Origin: Acidobacteriaceae bacterium
GTDB taxonomy: Bacteria; Acidobacteriota; Terriglobia; Terriglobales; Acidobacteriaceae
Reading direction: 5' to 3'
Length of the DNA stretch: 8,698 nt
Assembly (NCBI GenBank): GCA_003152795.1
Contig: PMBA01000374.1
Location: 23,988-32,685, forward strand
Part shown: one piece after another, positions 1 through 6,144 of the stretch
How positions within the stretch are numbered: position 1 is the stretch's first letter
How the letters are laid out: each line of letters begins with the position of its first letter
Made by a program: the position numbers and the translations under genes
The notes under the pieces: generated by a model
Database searches by the model: none
The model's input: only the letters and a program-made list of their open reading frames with translations
What the model was told of the DNA's origin: nothing

Positions 1-295
1 AGCGCTCCTCCGAACTCTGATGGCTATTAATGGCCGCCGCCGGAATGCCCATATGGGCCAGTTGCGCCGCCTGATCCTGCATCAGCGCGATTAGCGGAGA
101 AACCACCACCGCCGTCTTCCCCAAAATCACCGCCGGAAGCTGGTAGCACAATGACTTCCCGCCCCCGGTGGGCATCACGACGCAAGTATCGCGTGCCGCC
201 AGCAGACTGCGGATTACATTCTCCTGCTTGGGGCGAAACTCGTGGTATCCCCAATAACGCCGGAGCACTTCCGCCAGGTTTGGAATATCGGCCAT
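1..295 (-). CDS. recQ: RecQ-family ATP-dependent DNA helicase, N-terminal part (cut by window edge)
   Basis: The first 98 residues of a superfamily 2 DNA helicase are visible; the rest lies beyond the left edge. RecQ enzymes unwind DNA 3'-to-5' using ATP, in recombinational repair and at stalled forks. The visible part has the RecQ hallmarks in order: the motif 0 region FRPKQ near residues 20-24 with its conserved Gln, the Walker A motif MPTGGGKSLCYQLPA at residues 41-55 with Lys47 and Ser48, and motif Ia VVVSPLIALMQDQ at residues 63-75. The DEAH box, RQC and HRDC regions are out of view, so a RecQ-like variant without HRDC cannot be excluded. The ATG at 295 is the only in-frame start after the upstream stop codon at 314-316. 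A purine stretch, GAAAGA, directly precedes it, but no strong Shine-Dalgarno sequence is seen. Confidence 0.93.
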   Translation of the reverse strand, partial: MADIPNLAEVLRRYWGYHEFRPKQENVIRSLLAARDTCVVMPTGGGKSLCYQLPAVILGKTAVVVSPLIALMQDQAAQLAHMGIPAAAINSHQSSEER

Positions 296-304
296 TCTTT
301 CGGC

Positions 305-310
305 AGTATA
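305..310 (-). promoter_or_regulatory. Candidate -10 box for recQ
   Basis: Read on the minus strand this is TATACT, one mismatch from the sigma-70 -10 consensus. It ends nine bases before the recQ start codon, so transcription would begin almost at the ATG and give a very short or leaderless mRNA. The -35 position (GACTTC at 17 bases) is a poor match, so this is only a candidate. Confidence 0.25.
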
Positions 311-384
311 GCCTTAGACGTATCGCGGAAGTCTGTGAGCGCTCGACGAAGAATTTGTGACGAATGGGGGAAATTTCACAGAAG

Positions 385-465
385 AGAATTGAGTCATTGA
401 GTCATTTACGTATCGAATCACTATTGCAATGACTCAATGTTTCAATGGCTCAATGACTCAATGTT
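385..465. repeat. Octamer repeat cluster 1 (TCAATGAN units, both orientations)
   Basis: The cluster lies between the HU stop and the recQ start. At 426-465 five units in register read GCAATGAC, TCAATGTT, TCAATGGC, TCAATGAC, TCAATGTT. At about 385-408 the same unit appears inverted (GTCATTGA at 393-400, then a degenerate copy). The blocks face each other, so 395-406 can pair perfectly over 12 bp with 428-439, leaving a 21-base spacer. On the minus strand the structure is just downstream of the HU stop, where a transcript 3' end is expected, but it has no T-run. The same unit recurs at 7194-7257 and 8090-8158. Confidence 0.85.
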
Positions 466-484
466 CTAGCCAAGTTCTAGCCAA
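463..484. repeat. Perfect tandem duplication of an 11-mer
   Basis: GTTCTAGCCAA occurs twice head to tail (463-473 and 474-484). It overlaps the last bases of octamer cluster 1 and lies 35 bases from the HU stop codon. It has no recognised function; a slippage duplication at the cluster edge is the simplest explanation. Confidence 0.9.
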
Positions 485-518
485 CTACTCGCGAACAGGA
501 GTGTCCGCGCGACATGAA

Positions 519-812
519 CTACTTCTTCGGCGCGATCGCGTCCTTCGCGGCTTTCGCCACGCGGAACTTTACCACCGTCTTCGCCTTGATCTGAATCGGT
601 TCGCCGGTCTGCGGGTTGCGTCCCAGGCGGGCCTTGCGATGCGCTTTCACCAGGCGCCCGAGGCCGGGTATAACGAACACACCGTTTTTCTTCGTCTCTT
701 TAATTGCGGTGTCCGCCAGATGCTCCAGAAAAGTCGCGGCAGTCTTGTTGTTGGAGCCGAGCTTCTCGGCCAGGTGTCGGGTGAGTTGAGTCTTGGTCAT
801 ACCAGAAGCCAT
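519..812 (-). CDS. hup: HU/IHF-family DNA-binding protein
   Basis: This is a 97-residue histone-like nucleoid protein, near the usual HU length of about 90. HU dimers bind and bend double-stranded DNA with little sequence preference, compact the nucleoid and assist replication and recombination. The N-terminal helical part starts TKTQLTRHLAEKLG. A glycine-rich turn follows (IPGLGRL, residues 48-54), then the beta-arm with the signature GRNPQTGE at residues 64-71; its Pro67 is the residue that intercalates into DNA in this family. The C-terminus is rich in Lys and Ala (KFRVAKAAKDAIAPKK). The AAGGAGG sequence at 818-824, five bases upstream, supports the ATG at 812 over the ATG four codons further in. 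HU and IHF subunits are hard to separate by eye; the lone gene and general sequence favour an HU-type homodimer. Confidence 0.95.
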   Translation of the reverse strand: MASGMTKTQLTRHLAEKLGSNNKTAATFLEHLADTAIKETKKNGVFVIPGLGRLVKAHRKARLGRNPQTGEPIQIKAKTVVKFRVAKAAKDAIAPKK

Positions 813-1189
813 GAATTCCTCCTTCAGGAACTTACTAATTTGCGTGTATCCCCCGCATAGTAACGCACCGGGCTGTGGAAAAGTAGCATTTTATGCAGAT
901 TTTATGCGGTTCCCAGTAAGGTACCTCCTTGAAACTGGGCATAAAATGGGGGTCGGGCCCTCGAAGTGCGCCCAAATGCGGGCATTCCGAGAAAAAAACG
1001 CGGCTGCAATCGCCTTGCAGGGACGCATCCGGCCGCTCGCCCGCGGACGCGGCAAGCGCGGACTTTCGAGCCGAGGTCCTTCTGCCTTTAAGTCACCTGC
1101 CAGAAAAAAGTTCGGTTGCCGCTAGCCTCACGCGCGGTTCGTTCGTTACACTGAAAACCATTTTCAACATGCTCGAGGAGGATTCATCC
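813..1189. other. Non-coding stretch between divergent HU and aldolase genes
   Basis: These 377 bases hold the 5' regions of two divergent genes. An open frame continues upstream of the aldolase start to 929, but its translation is basic, low in hydrophobic core and unlike any aldolase N-terminus, so I treat it as non-coding. Visible structures are the inverted-repeat element at 889-946, two TAAAAT boxes (minus strand) that could serve HU transcription, and a small 6-bp hairpin at 1004-1020. No convincing paired -35/-10 promoter was found for either gene. Confidence 0.6.
889..946. repeat. Inverted-repeat element with TTTTATGC ends
   Basis: TTTTATGC occurs at 889-896 and 900-907, and its exact reverse complement GCATAAAA at 939-946. 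Between the inner copies are further nested complementary arms: CCCAGT (912-917) with ACTGGG (934-939), and AAGG (918-921) with CCTT (927-930). The right-hand GCATAAAA shares its first G with ACTGGG. The whole 900-946 segment is an imperfect 47-base palindrome centred on GGTACC. In a divergent intergenic region this could be an operator or an RNA hairpin, but no known regulator motif is recognised. Confidence 0.6.
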
Positions 1190-2035
1190 ATGGCAGAAGC
1201 CGCTCTCAGTGGCGCCGAGTTCAAGAAACAATTGCGCGCGGGAACCCCGAAGATGGGCCTGTTCCTCAACGCGCACAGTCCGACTGTTGCCGAACAACTG
1301 GCGCACAGCGGATACGATTGGCTGCTCGTCGATACCCAGCACGGTCCCATGAATTTCGAAAAGCTTTCCGCCATGCTGAGCGGGATCGCGAACGGCGGCG
1401 CAAAGTCGCTGGTCCGCGTCGGCGGATACGACGACCGGCCGGGCATCCAGCAAGCCCTCGATCTCGGCGCCGACGGCGTCCTCGTTCCCTACATCAATAC
1501 CGCGGAAGAGGCGCGCCAGGCCATCAGTTGCACCAAGTACCCCACCGTCGGCACGCGCTCGGTCTACTTTCCGCAACGCAGCATGAACAAGGCCGGACTC
1601 CTCGGCTACGCCGGCAACTGGAACAACGAGGGCATCATCGCGCTTCAGGTGGAGACCGCTTCGTGCATCGAAAACATTGAAGAGATCGCCGCTGTCCCCG
1701 GCGTTGACATTTTATTTCTTGGACAAAACGACCTCTGCATGTCGATGGGCCTCTACAACAAGTATGAGTTCCCGCACATGTACACCTCGCCCGAACTGAA
1801 CGCGGCCACGCAGAAGCTGATCGAGCACGCGCGCAAGAACAACGTGATTCTCGGCATCTTCCTGTTCGGAACATCCCGCGTCGGCGAGTTCCTCGATAAG
1901 GGTTTCACCTTCATCAGCGTCGGCAATGACCTCCACCACGTCCTCACCCAGACCGGCGCCTACGTCAACGACATCGAAAACGTCTCCAAAGAAAAAGGCA
2001 AAGTCTGGAACAGAAGACCGACCGCCCTGTTCTAG
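1190..2035 (+). CDS. HpcH/HpaI-family (class II, metal-dependent) aldolase
   Basis: This 281-residue (beta/alpha)8-barrel protein belongs to the HpcH/HpaI aldolase / citrate lyase family, whose members cleave or form 2-keto-3-deoxy acids (such as 4-hydroxy-2-oxoheptanedioate or 2-dehydro-3-deoxyglucarate) into pyruvate plus an aldehyde with a divalent metal. The key residues are in the expected places: His51 in DTQHGPMN (base), Arg76 in SLVRVGG (pyruvate binding), and metal ligands Glu155 in QVET and Asp181 in GQNDL. The glycine-containing GADGVLVPYINT (93-104) is the usual barrel strand. The AGGAGG at 1176-1181, eight bases before ATG 1190, sets the start; an in-frame ATG at 1169 lies upstream of this site and would add seven residues. 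The gene stands alone, so the natural substrate cannot be inferred. QNDL replaces the more common GPADL, suggesting a side branch of the family. Confidence 0.9.
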   Translation: MAEAALSGAEFKKQLRAGTPKMGLFLNAHSPTVAEQLAHSGYDWLLVDTQHGPMNFEKLSAMLSGIANGGAKSLVRVGGYDDRPGIQQALDLGADGVLVPYINTAEEARQAISCTKYPTVGTRSVYFPQRSMNKAGLLGYAGNWNNEGIIALQVETASCIENIEEIAAVPGVDILFLGQNDLCMSMGLYNKYEFPHMYTSPELNAATQKLIEHARKNNVILGIFLFGTSRVGEFLDKGFTFISVGNDLHHVLTQTGAYVNDIENVSKEKGKVWNRRPTALF

Positions 2036-2081
2036 CTTTGGTATTTGAGACGATGGACGTGTGCGACCAAGAGGTGACCGG

Positions 2082-2110
2082 CCTCCGTGCACCCCTGTGT
2101 ACCCTGTGGT
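2082..2110. repeat. Degenerate 10-base repeat (ACACAGRGG type)
   Basis: On the minus strand three units of about ten bases read ACCACAGGG, TACACAGGGG, TGCACGGAGG. They resemble the ACCACAGAGGACACAGAGG-type decamer repeats that I recall from intergenic DNA of several bacterial phyla. The copy sits in the 109-base gap between the convergent aldolase and DUF393 genes. No hairpin with a T-run is visible in that gap. Confidence 0.5.
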
Positions 2111-2144
2111 TCAAGGTTTTCGATAGTACGGGATAAGAGTTTTC

Positions 2145-2540
2145 CTACCGGGGTTGGAGGCGACACGCGTGTGAGATGTGGTGGCGATTGCGCGCAAACC
2201 AACGATAGCCAGAGTGGATCAACCGATTGAACCCCGGCAAACTGAAAACCGCGTAAAACGGCCACGCCCACCAAATCCGTCGCGCCACGTACAGATAAAC
2301 ATCCGCCCCGGAAACGAGCCGCCCCCCGGCTGTCAGCAAGCGTATGTCGGTGAAGAGTTCTTCACGCGGCATTTTGAGCTGCGCTGCGACCCACGGTTCA
2401 TCCAGCGAAGCAATGTCGAATCCACGGCGCGCGAGCGTCCCTGCCCAGTGCTTCACCCAACGCGAGCAGAACCCGCATTGGCCATCGTAGAGAACGGCGC
2501 CGCGAGCTGGCCGTCGTGTTTCAGCGCTCGACGCGATCAC
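2145..2540 (-). CDS. DUF393 (DCC-family) thiol-disulfide oxidoreductase-like protein
   Basis: This 131-residue protein belongs to the DUF393/DCC family, small thioredoxin-fold proteins presumed to act in thiol redox reactions; no physiological substrate is established. The family signature appears as LYDGQCGFCSRWV at residues 17-29, with the CxxC pair Cys22/Cys25. The family also shows a Trp-rich central region (RRIWWAWPFYAVFSLPG) and a C-terminal YRWFARNRHHIS segment. The start is GTG at 2540, supported by GGGGGAGAAG at 2544-2553. The GTG shares bases with the stop codon of the upstream DUF2071 gene (GTGA, four-base overlap), so the two are very likely translated from one message by coupling. 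Length is typical for the family. Confidence 0.88.
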   Translation of the reverse strand: MIASSAETRRPARGAVLYDGQCGFCSRWVKHWAGTLARRGFDIASLDEPWVAAQLKMPREELFTDIRLLTAGGRLVSGADVYLYVARRIWWAWPFYAVFSLPGFNRLIHSGYRWFARNRHHISHACRLQPR

Positions 2541-3298
2541 AATCTTCTCCCCCGCATCACGCTAACCGCCGATCCTTCCGCCAGAAAAGCGGACGCCGGC
2601 TCACCCTGAAGCACCGCCGCAATGTCCTTTCCGTAGAACTCCTCCGCGTCGCCCTCAAATGCCGATTGCCGAACCTGCCAGACTTTCCACGAGGGGTGGG
2701 TCACGCGATATTCCACACAACCGCCGCCGGGCTGTGCCGCGTATCCCCAGTAGTGTTCCGCAATGAACTGTTCCACGGAACCCTCGGCGGGCAGTTCCGG
2801 ATGGCCACAAGTTTCAAGGTCGATCGCGCTCCATCGCTTCCCACTCCGCCATCGGTAAGCCACCCTCAAACCATGATCGCCAAGAGCGCGAATCTGGTGC
2901 GCCATGGGCAGCGCCACATAATTTTCGTTGTAGAAAGCGCGGGCAATGAATGCAATCGCCCAGCGCGGCACCATCTCCCGGATGAACGCTACCCCTCGCC
3001 GGACTTCGCCTCCAACTTGCCGTCGCACGTAAAACCGCAAGTTCACTTCTTCGAAATTGGCGTGCATTGGAAGCGGCAGAAATCCAAACAATTTTGTTTT
3101 CAGAAATCGAAATCCAACCAGGCTCACAAAAACTTTGCCGTTCCAGCGATCGAGTTCGGTCCCAGCAGGAACGAAGCGAAGAAGCAGACCGGCGTCCACT
3201 TCATAGTTCAGCATGGCCAGGTGTTGCCATTCCGCGGTAAGAAAAACCCGATCGGCGCTCACACAGTTAGGATGGCCGGACTGGGCAATCCGATTCAT
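2537..3298 (-). CDS. DUF2071 / YqjF-family protein
   Basis: This 253-residue protein matches the DUF2071 (COG3361, YqjF-like) family of unknown biochemical function. Recognisable parts are AEWQHLAMLNYEVD (roughly residues 20-33), the stretch LVGFRFLKTKLFGF, the acidic-basic NFEEVNLRFYVRR, and GVAFIREMVPRWAIAFIA. No catalytic motif, signal peptide or clear membrane segment is seen. The start is uncertain: ATG at 3298 opens the frame after the preceding gene but lacks a Shine-Dalgarno sequence, and a GTG 12 codons further in (VSADRVFLTAEW) would also fit the family, whose members commonly begin shortly before the AEW motif. The frame stays open up to 3580 only because it runs antiparallel inside the preceding gene. 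The 3' end overlaps the DUF393 gene by four bases, which ties the two functionally at least at the translation level. Confidence 0.85.
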   Translation of the reverse strand: MNRIAQSGHPNCVSADRVFLTAEWQHLAMLNYEVDAGLLLRFVPAGTELDRWNGKVFVSLVGFRFLKTKLFGFLPLPMHANFEEVNLRFYVRRQVGGEVRRGVAFIREMVPRWAIAFIARAFYNENYVALPMAHQIRALGDHGLRVAYRWRSGKRWSAIDLETCGHPELPAEGSVEQFIAEHYWGYAAQPGGGCVEYRVTHPSWKVWQVRQSAFEGDAEEFYGKDIAAVLQGEPASAFLAEGSAVSVMRGRRL

Positions 3299-3324
3299 AG
3301 GATACGAACTGTAAGCCGATCGCC

Positions 3325-3894
3325 CTACGGATCGTACACCGGTGTGTGCATACCGGCATGGCGCGCCGCTTCCTGCATCTGCTCGAGCTTGTTCTTCTCC
3401 TCGCCGAGTTGCTCCTGCATTTGCGCCTCGCGCTCCATTTGCCGCGCCTGATACCGGTTGTAGGCTACGCCCTGGGAGAAGGCGTTGGAGTCCACGAAAT
3501 GAATCGACGCATGAAGCTTGTCGATCCGCGCCTGCAGAGTCGATATCCTGCCTTCCTGCTCCAGGATCTGCCGTTTCCATTGGTCAGTTGCGCGCAATTC
3601 CGCTCGGCGCTGCGCCGCAAATCGACGATCTGCCGAACGTTGCTCTTCCGAGCGACGATGAGCGGCCTTGCTGTCGTCCGGCGCGCTCGCTCCCGGTTCC
3701 GCGTCGGGCGACTCCGGTTTCGCGTCTGGATCCTTCGGAAGGTTCGTGTTGGTGATCACCTTCGGCTGGACGGCAGGCGCGTCCTGCGCCTTCTTCTCCC
3801 GGTTCTCGCGCGCCACGTCGCCGAGCGACTGGCCATACGCGACCGGACTCATCAAAATAGCGATCGCCGCAATCTTCAAGAACGTTCGTTGCAT
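3325..3894 (-). CDS. Secreted coiled-coil protein of unknown function
   Basis: This is a 189-residue protein with no known function. The N-terminus is a plausible Sec signal peptide (basic MQRTFLK, hydrophobic IAAIAILMSPVAYG, cleavage near residues 21-22). The mature part starts QSLGDVARENREKK, followed by PKVITNTNLP (44-53) and a charged Pro/Asp/Glu/Ser linker. From about residue 78 to 180 it is rich in Arg, Glu, Gln and Ala with heptad-like spacing, consistent with a long periplasmic coiled coil. I associate the SLGDVAR...KVITN pattern with hypothetical proteins of Acidobacteriota. ATG 3894 is preferred because GGGAGG lies just upstream (3899-3904) and the signal peptide then has a normal n-region; ATG 3912 would add six residues. 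It stops 26 bases before the DUF2071 start and may be cotranscribed with it. Confidence 0.75.
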   Translation of the reverse strand: MQRTFLKIAAIAILMSPVAYGQSLGDVARENREKKAQDAPAVQPKVITNTNLPKDPDAKPESPDAEPGASAPDDSKAAHRRSEEQRSADRRFAAQRRAELRATDQWKRQILEQEGRISTLQARIDKLHASIHFVDSNAFSQGVAYNRYQARQMEREAQMQEQLGEEKNKLEQMQEAARHAGMHTPVYDP

Positions 3895-3931
3895 AACCCT
3901 CCCGCTGACCATGCCGAACTGTTCTTTTCAT

Positions 3932-3963
3932 GGTAGCTCGGCTGGCGGCAATCGCCAGCTACC
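3932..3963. terminator. Stem-loop between gluQ and the coiled-coil gene
   Basis: GCTGGCG (3941-3947) pairs with CGCCAGC (3953-3959) around a five-base loop, and GGTA (3932-3935) can extend the stem with TACC (3960-3963) across a five-base bulge. It lies 37 bases downstream of the gluQ stop on the minus strand. There is no T-run, so a factor-independent terminator is doubtful; it could be an mRNA 3'-end structure or a dispersed palindrome. Confidence 0.4.
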
Positions 3964-3999
3964 CAAGTAACCGGGGCGCGAAACCAAAGTGCCGGAGCG

Positions 4000-4905
4000 C
4001 TATGGCCAACCGGCCATCTCCAACACCTCCTCCGCCGTTAACCCGCGCTCGCGCAACTGCCGGATGCTGAGGGCGTCGTGGCGTTTTGCCAGCCGCATTC
4101 CGGCGGCGTCCCGCACCAGTTGGCAATGAAAGTACTCGGGAGCGGCATCGCCAAGCGCACGGAGCAGCAGCAGTTGCCGAGCGGTTGACTTCAGCAAATC
4201 CGCGCCCCGGACGACTTCCGTAATCCGCATCGCCGCGTCATCGACCACAACCGCGAGCTGGTACGCGGGAACATCGTCGCGGCGCCAGACCAGGAAATCG
4301 CCGAAATCGCGGCCGGCAACATAGCGCTGCGGGCCCAGATTCAGATCGGAAAACTCGATCGTCTCGCCATCTGGAACTCTGAACCGCCAGTTCACGCCGG
4401 CGGGCTCCGCGAGCTCGGCCGCATCCTTCTTGTCGCCTTTACCTCTACTCTTGCGCTCACGACAGGTCCCCGGATACACCGGCTCATCGTCGACGTCCGC
4501 ATCATTCGGAGCGCTCGCCGACTGCGCCAGATCCTTGCGCGAACAGGTGCAGGGATACAGAAAGCCGCCCGCGACCAGGTGTCGCCATGCATCCAGGTAG
4601 CGCGTCCGGCGGTCGCTTTGGGAGTAAGGACCGTATGCCCCGCCACAATCCGGCCCTTCCGTCCAACGAATTCCGAGCCAGCGCAAGTCTTCCATCATGG
4701 CCCGCGCAAATTCCGCCCGCGAGCGCTGCGGATCCAGATCCTCATTCCGCAAAATCAAAGTTCCCCGATTTTCGATCGCTCGCTGGGCCGCAATCCAGAA
4801 AGTACGCGCATGACCTGCGTGCAACAGCCCCGTCGGCGATGGCGCCAGGCGTCCGCGATAACTTGCGGGAGAAATAAGACGGGAATTGGGCGAGGCGTTG
4901 CTCAC
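4000..4905 (-). CDS. gluQ: Glutamyl-Q tRNA(Asp) synthetase
   Basis: This 301-residue class I enzyme is a truncated glutamyl-tRNA synthetase paralogue (YadB/GluQRS). It activates glutamate without tRNA and attaches it to queuosine at position 34 of tRNA(Asp). The catalytic signature APSPTGLLHAGHA (21-33) holds the HIGH-type HAGH (29-32), followed by LRNEDLDPQR (52-61). The family zinc site is complete: Cys119 and Cys121 in CTC, then Tyr144 and Cys148 in YPGTC. The KMSKS-like loop is LAKRHDA (272-278). The anticodon-binding domain of full GluRS is absent, as expected. A charged stretch at about 149-170 (ERKSRGKGDKKDAAEL) looks like a lineage-specific insertion. The start is GTG at 4905, the only in-frame candidate after the upstream stop at 4915-4917, and no clear ribosome binding site precedes it. 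Its presence implies that the host modifies tRNA with queuosine. Confidence 0.95.
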   Translation of the reverse strand: MSNASPNSRLISPASYRGRLAPSPTGLLHAGHARTFWIAAQRAIENRGTLILRNEDLDPQRSRAEFARAMMEDLRWLGIRWTEGPDCGGAYGPYSQSDRRTRYLDAWRHLVAGGFLYPCTCSRKDLAQSASAPNDADVDDEPVYPGTCRERKSRGKGDKKDAAELAEPAGVNWRFRVPDGETIEFSDLNLGPQRYVAGRDFGDFLVWRRDDVPAYQLAVVVDDAAMRITEVVRGADLLKSTARQLLLLRALGDAAPEYFHCQLVRDAAGMRLAKRHDALSIRQLRERGLTAEEVLEMAGWP

Positions 4906-5078
4906 AAAAGCATTCTAGCGGGAAGCACCATGGTCCCCGGGCGGCGTGTTGCCGGCCACACGGCGTGTATGGCGGCGCACACCGGCGCGCGGCTGGTTTT
5001 CCCATAAGTCGCGCCGCATCAACAAGCGCGGAGTTGGCCGCTCGGTTGCCCTATCACTTCCGACTGCGCCAGCCGCAG

Positions 5079-5087
5079 AGGAGGTGA
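5079..5087 (+). promoter_or_regulatory. Strong Shine-Dalgarno sequence fixing the start at 5092
   Basis: AGGAGGTGA is a full complement of the 16S rRNA 3' end and lies four bases before ATG 5092. It decides in favour of the long N-terminus of the lipoprotein-like gene over the internal ATG ATG pair next to the hydrophobic segment. Confidence 0.8.
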
Positions 5088-5091
5088 CACA

Positions 5092-5994
5092 ATGACAACC
5101 ATTCACAAATCCGGTGACCGGAAATCGACTGAACAACCAACGAACGACATAATCTCCGGGACGGCGCTTTCGTCCTGGTCGCGCCAGCAGAAACTGGCCA
5201 TGATGGCAGGCTTCGCGCTTCTCGGGCTGATGCTCGCGGTGAGCGCCTGCTCGAAGCAATCTCCAAAACCGGCTCTGGTCGCGGTCTCCAGCCCGGCATC
5301 AACCTCAACCGCGCCGGCGATCCCGGGGGCAAGCGCAACTGCGTCCCCTACCACAGCGGCGGCGGTATTGCCCAAGCCCGCGAAGAAAACGCCCAACCGC
5401 CGCCCCGCAAACATTACTTATAGCGACGCTAACTCGGGTGTATCGTTCCTCTATCCGCGGAAGTTCGAGTTGGCATCGGGCGAGAAAGCGCAACCGCAAC
5501 TCGCGGGCGATCTGCCGATGAACTTCGTCCAGCCGGGCGGAGTTGCGGTCGCAACCGTCGCCCTGCCCGCCGGCTCGTATCCCGGTACCGATTTCGCGTC
5601 TGCGTTTTTCAACGTGAACATGAATCGCGCCGTCTCTGAGCAGGAGTGCGCGCACTTCGCCTTCGTCGACACGCGCAATGCCGACGGCGAGGCGGTGGAC
5701 GCGGAGAAAGTCAAAATCGGCTCGACGGACATGGACATGACTTCGAGCTTCTCCGCCAGCTCCATCCAACAGGCCGAGACGCAGTACTACCACAGTTACG
5801 AAAATGGAGCCTGCTACGAATACGTGTTAGGCCTGGGAACCACAGGATATGGAGCCAAAGACGGCATTGAACCCGTTAACCGCGACGAAGTCTTTGCCAG
5901 GCTGCGGAAGATTCTGGCGACGGTGAAGATCAATCCTGCCGAAGAACTTGCAGCCGAACACGGAGCCGGTGGCGTTAGCTCCGGTAAGGAATAA
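5092..5994 (+). CDS. Uncharacterised lipoprotein-like or membrane-anchored protein
   Basis: I do not recognise this 300-residue protein. Residues 1-34 are polar and precede a hydrophobic segment at about 35-52 ending in LAVSAC, where Cys53 fits a lipobox (V-S-A-C). The polar leader is unusually long for a lipoprotein signal, so a single-pass inner-membrane anchor is an alternative. Residues 57-104 form a low-complexity Ala/Pro/Ser/Thr linker, as in proteins reaching across the periplasm. A globular domain follows (about 105-285) starting ITYSDANSGVSFLYPRKFEL, which recalls the GFSFxYP opening of PsbP-like/DUF1795 domains. It contains two cysteines (186 and 241, the latter in YENGACYEYVLGL) that could form a disulfide. 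The gene stands alone, divergent from gluQ across 186 bases, and ends before a strong hairpin at 6017-6045. Any role is unknown. Confidence 0.8.
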   Translation: MTTIHKSGDRKSTEQPTNDIISGTALSSWSRQQKLAMMAGFALLGLMLAVSACSKQSPKPALVAVSSPASTSTAPAIPGASATASPTTAAAVLPKPAKKTPNRRPANITYSDANSGVSFLYPRKFELASGEKAQPQLAGDLPMNFVQPGGVAVATVALPAGSYPGTDFASAFFNVNMNRAVSEQECAHFAFVDTRNADGEAVDAEKVKIGSTDMDMTSSFSASSIQQAETQYYHSYENGACYEYVLGLGTTGYGAKDGIEPVNRDEVFARLRKILATVKINPAEELAAEHGAGGVSSGKE

Positions 5995-6016
5995 CTCGAG
6001 ACTTGCCTTGGACGTG

Positions 6017-6045
6017 AAGGCCACGCAGACCTCCTGCGTGGCCTT
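6017..6045 (+). terminator. Strong hairpin after the lipoprotein-like gene
   Basis: AAGGCCACGCAG (6017-6028) and CTGCGTGGCCTT (6034-6045) form a perfect 12-bp stem closed by the five-base loop ACCTC, 22 bases after the stop codon. The 3' side ends CCTTTCTGTCT, a weak T-tract, so it is probably an intrinsic terminator of moderate efficiency. It would separate this gene from the dodecin gene. Confidence 0.75.
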
Positions 6046-6115
6046 TCTGTCTGGGCGCTGCCAGTACCCGTCAGGAATTGGCACGGTGTCGGCCTCTCCC
6101 CGAAGCGAATCGGCG

Positions 6116-6121
6116 TACAAT
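6116..6121 (+). promoter_or_regulatory. Candidate -10 box for the dodecin gene
   Basis: TACAAT matches five of six bases of the -10 consensus and lies 23 bases before the dodecin ATG, downstream of the hairpin at 6017-6045. The -35 region has no good match. Confidence 0.25.
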
Positions 6122-6144
6122 TTCTGGGAACAAGGAGAGAAATA

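Noticed and set aside
27..254. Gly-rich 75-residue minus-strand frame
   Set aside because: It is an out-of-frame shadow of recQ; the frame starting at 295 carries the helicase motifs.
388..465. CRISPR-like array
   Set aside because: Units are 8 bases, contiguous and without spacers, and no cas gene is in the window.
1004..1020. Minus-strand intrinsic terminator (6-bp stem followed by a seven-T run)
   Set aside because: The T-run starts five bases after the stem and no minus-strand gene lies upstream that would need it.
929..1189. Upstream extension of the aldolase reading frame
   Set aside because: The predicted peptide is basic and low-complexity, unlike the family, while a good ribosome site precedes ATG 1190.
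2516..3451. Long plus-strand reading frame of 311 codons
   Set aside because: It lies antisense to the DUF2071 gene and the ends of its neighbours, which have recognisable families and start signals; its translation shows no domain.
3346..3936. Plus-strand 196-codon frame rich in Leu and Arg
   Set aside because: It is the antisense of the coiled-coil gene; its composition reflects the reversed Gln/Glu/Arg codons.
5305..5793. 162-codon minus-strand frame inside the lipoprotein-like gene
   Set aside because: Its Arg-rich, low-complexity translation is typical of antisense frames in GC-rich DNA, and no ribosome site was seen.
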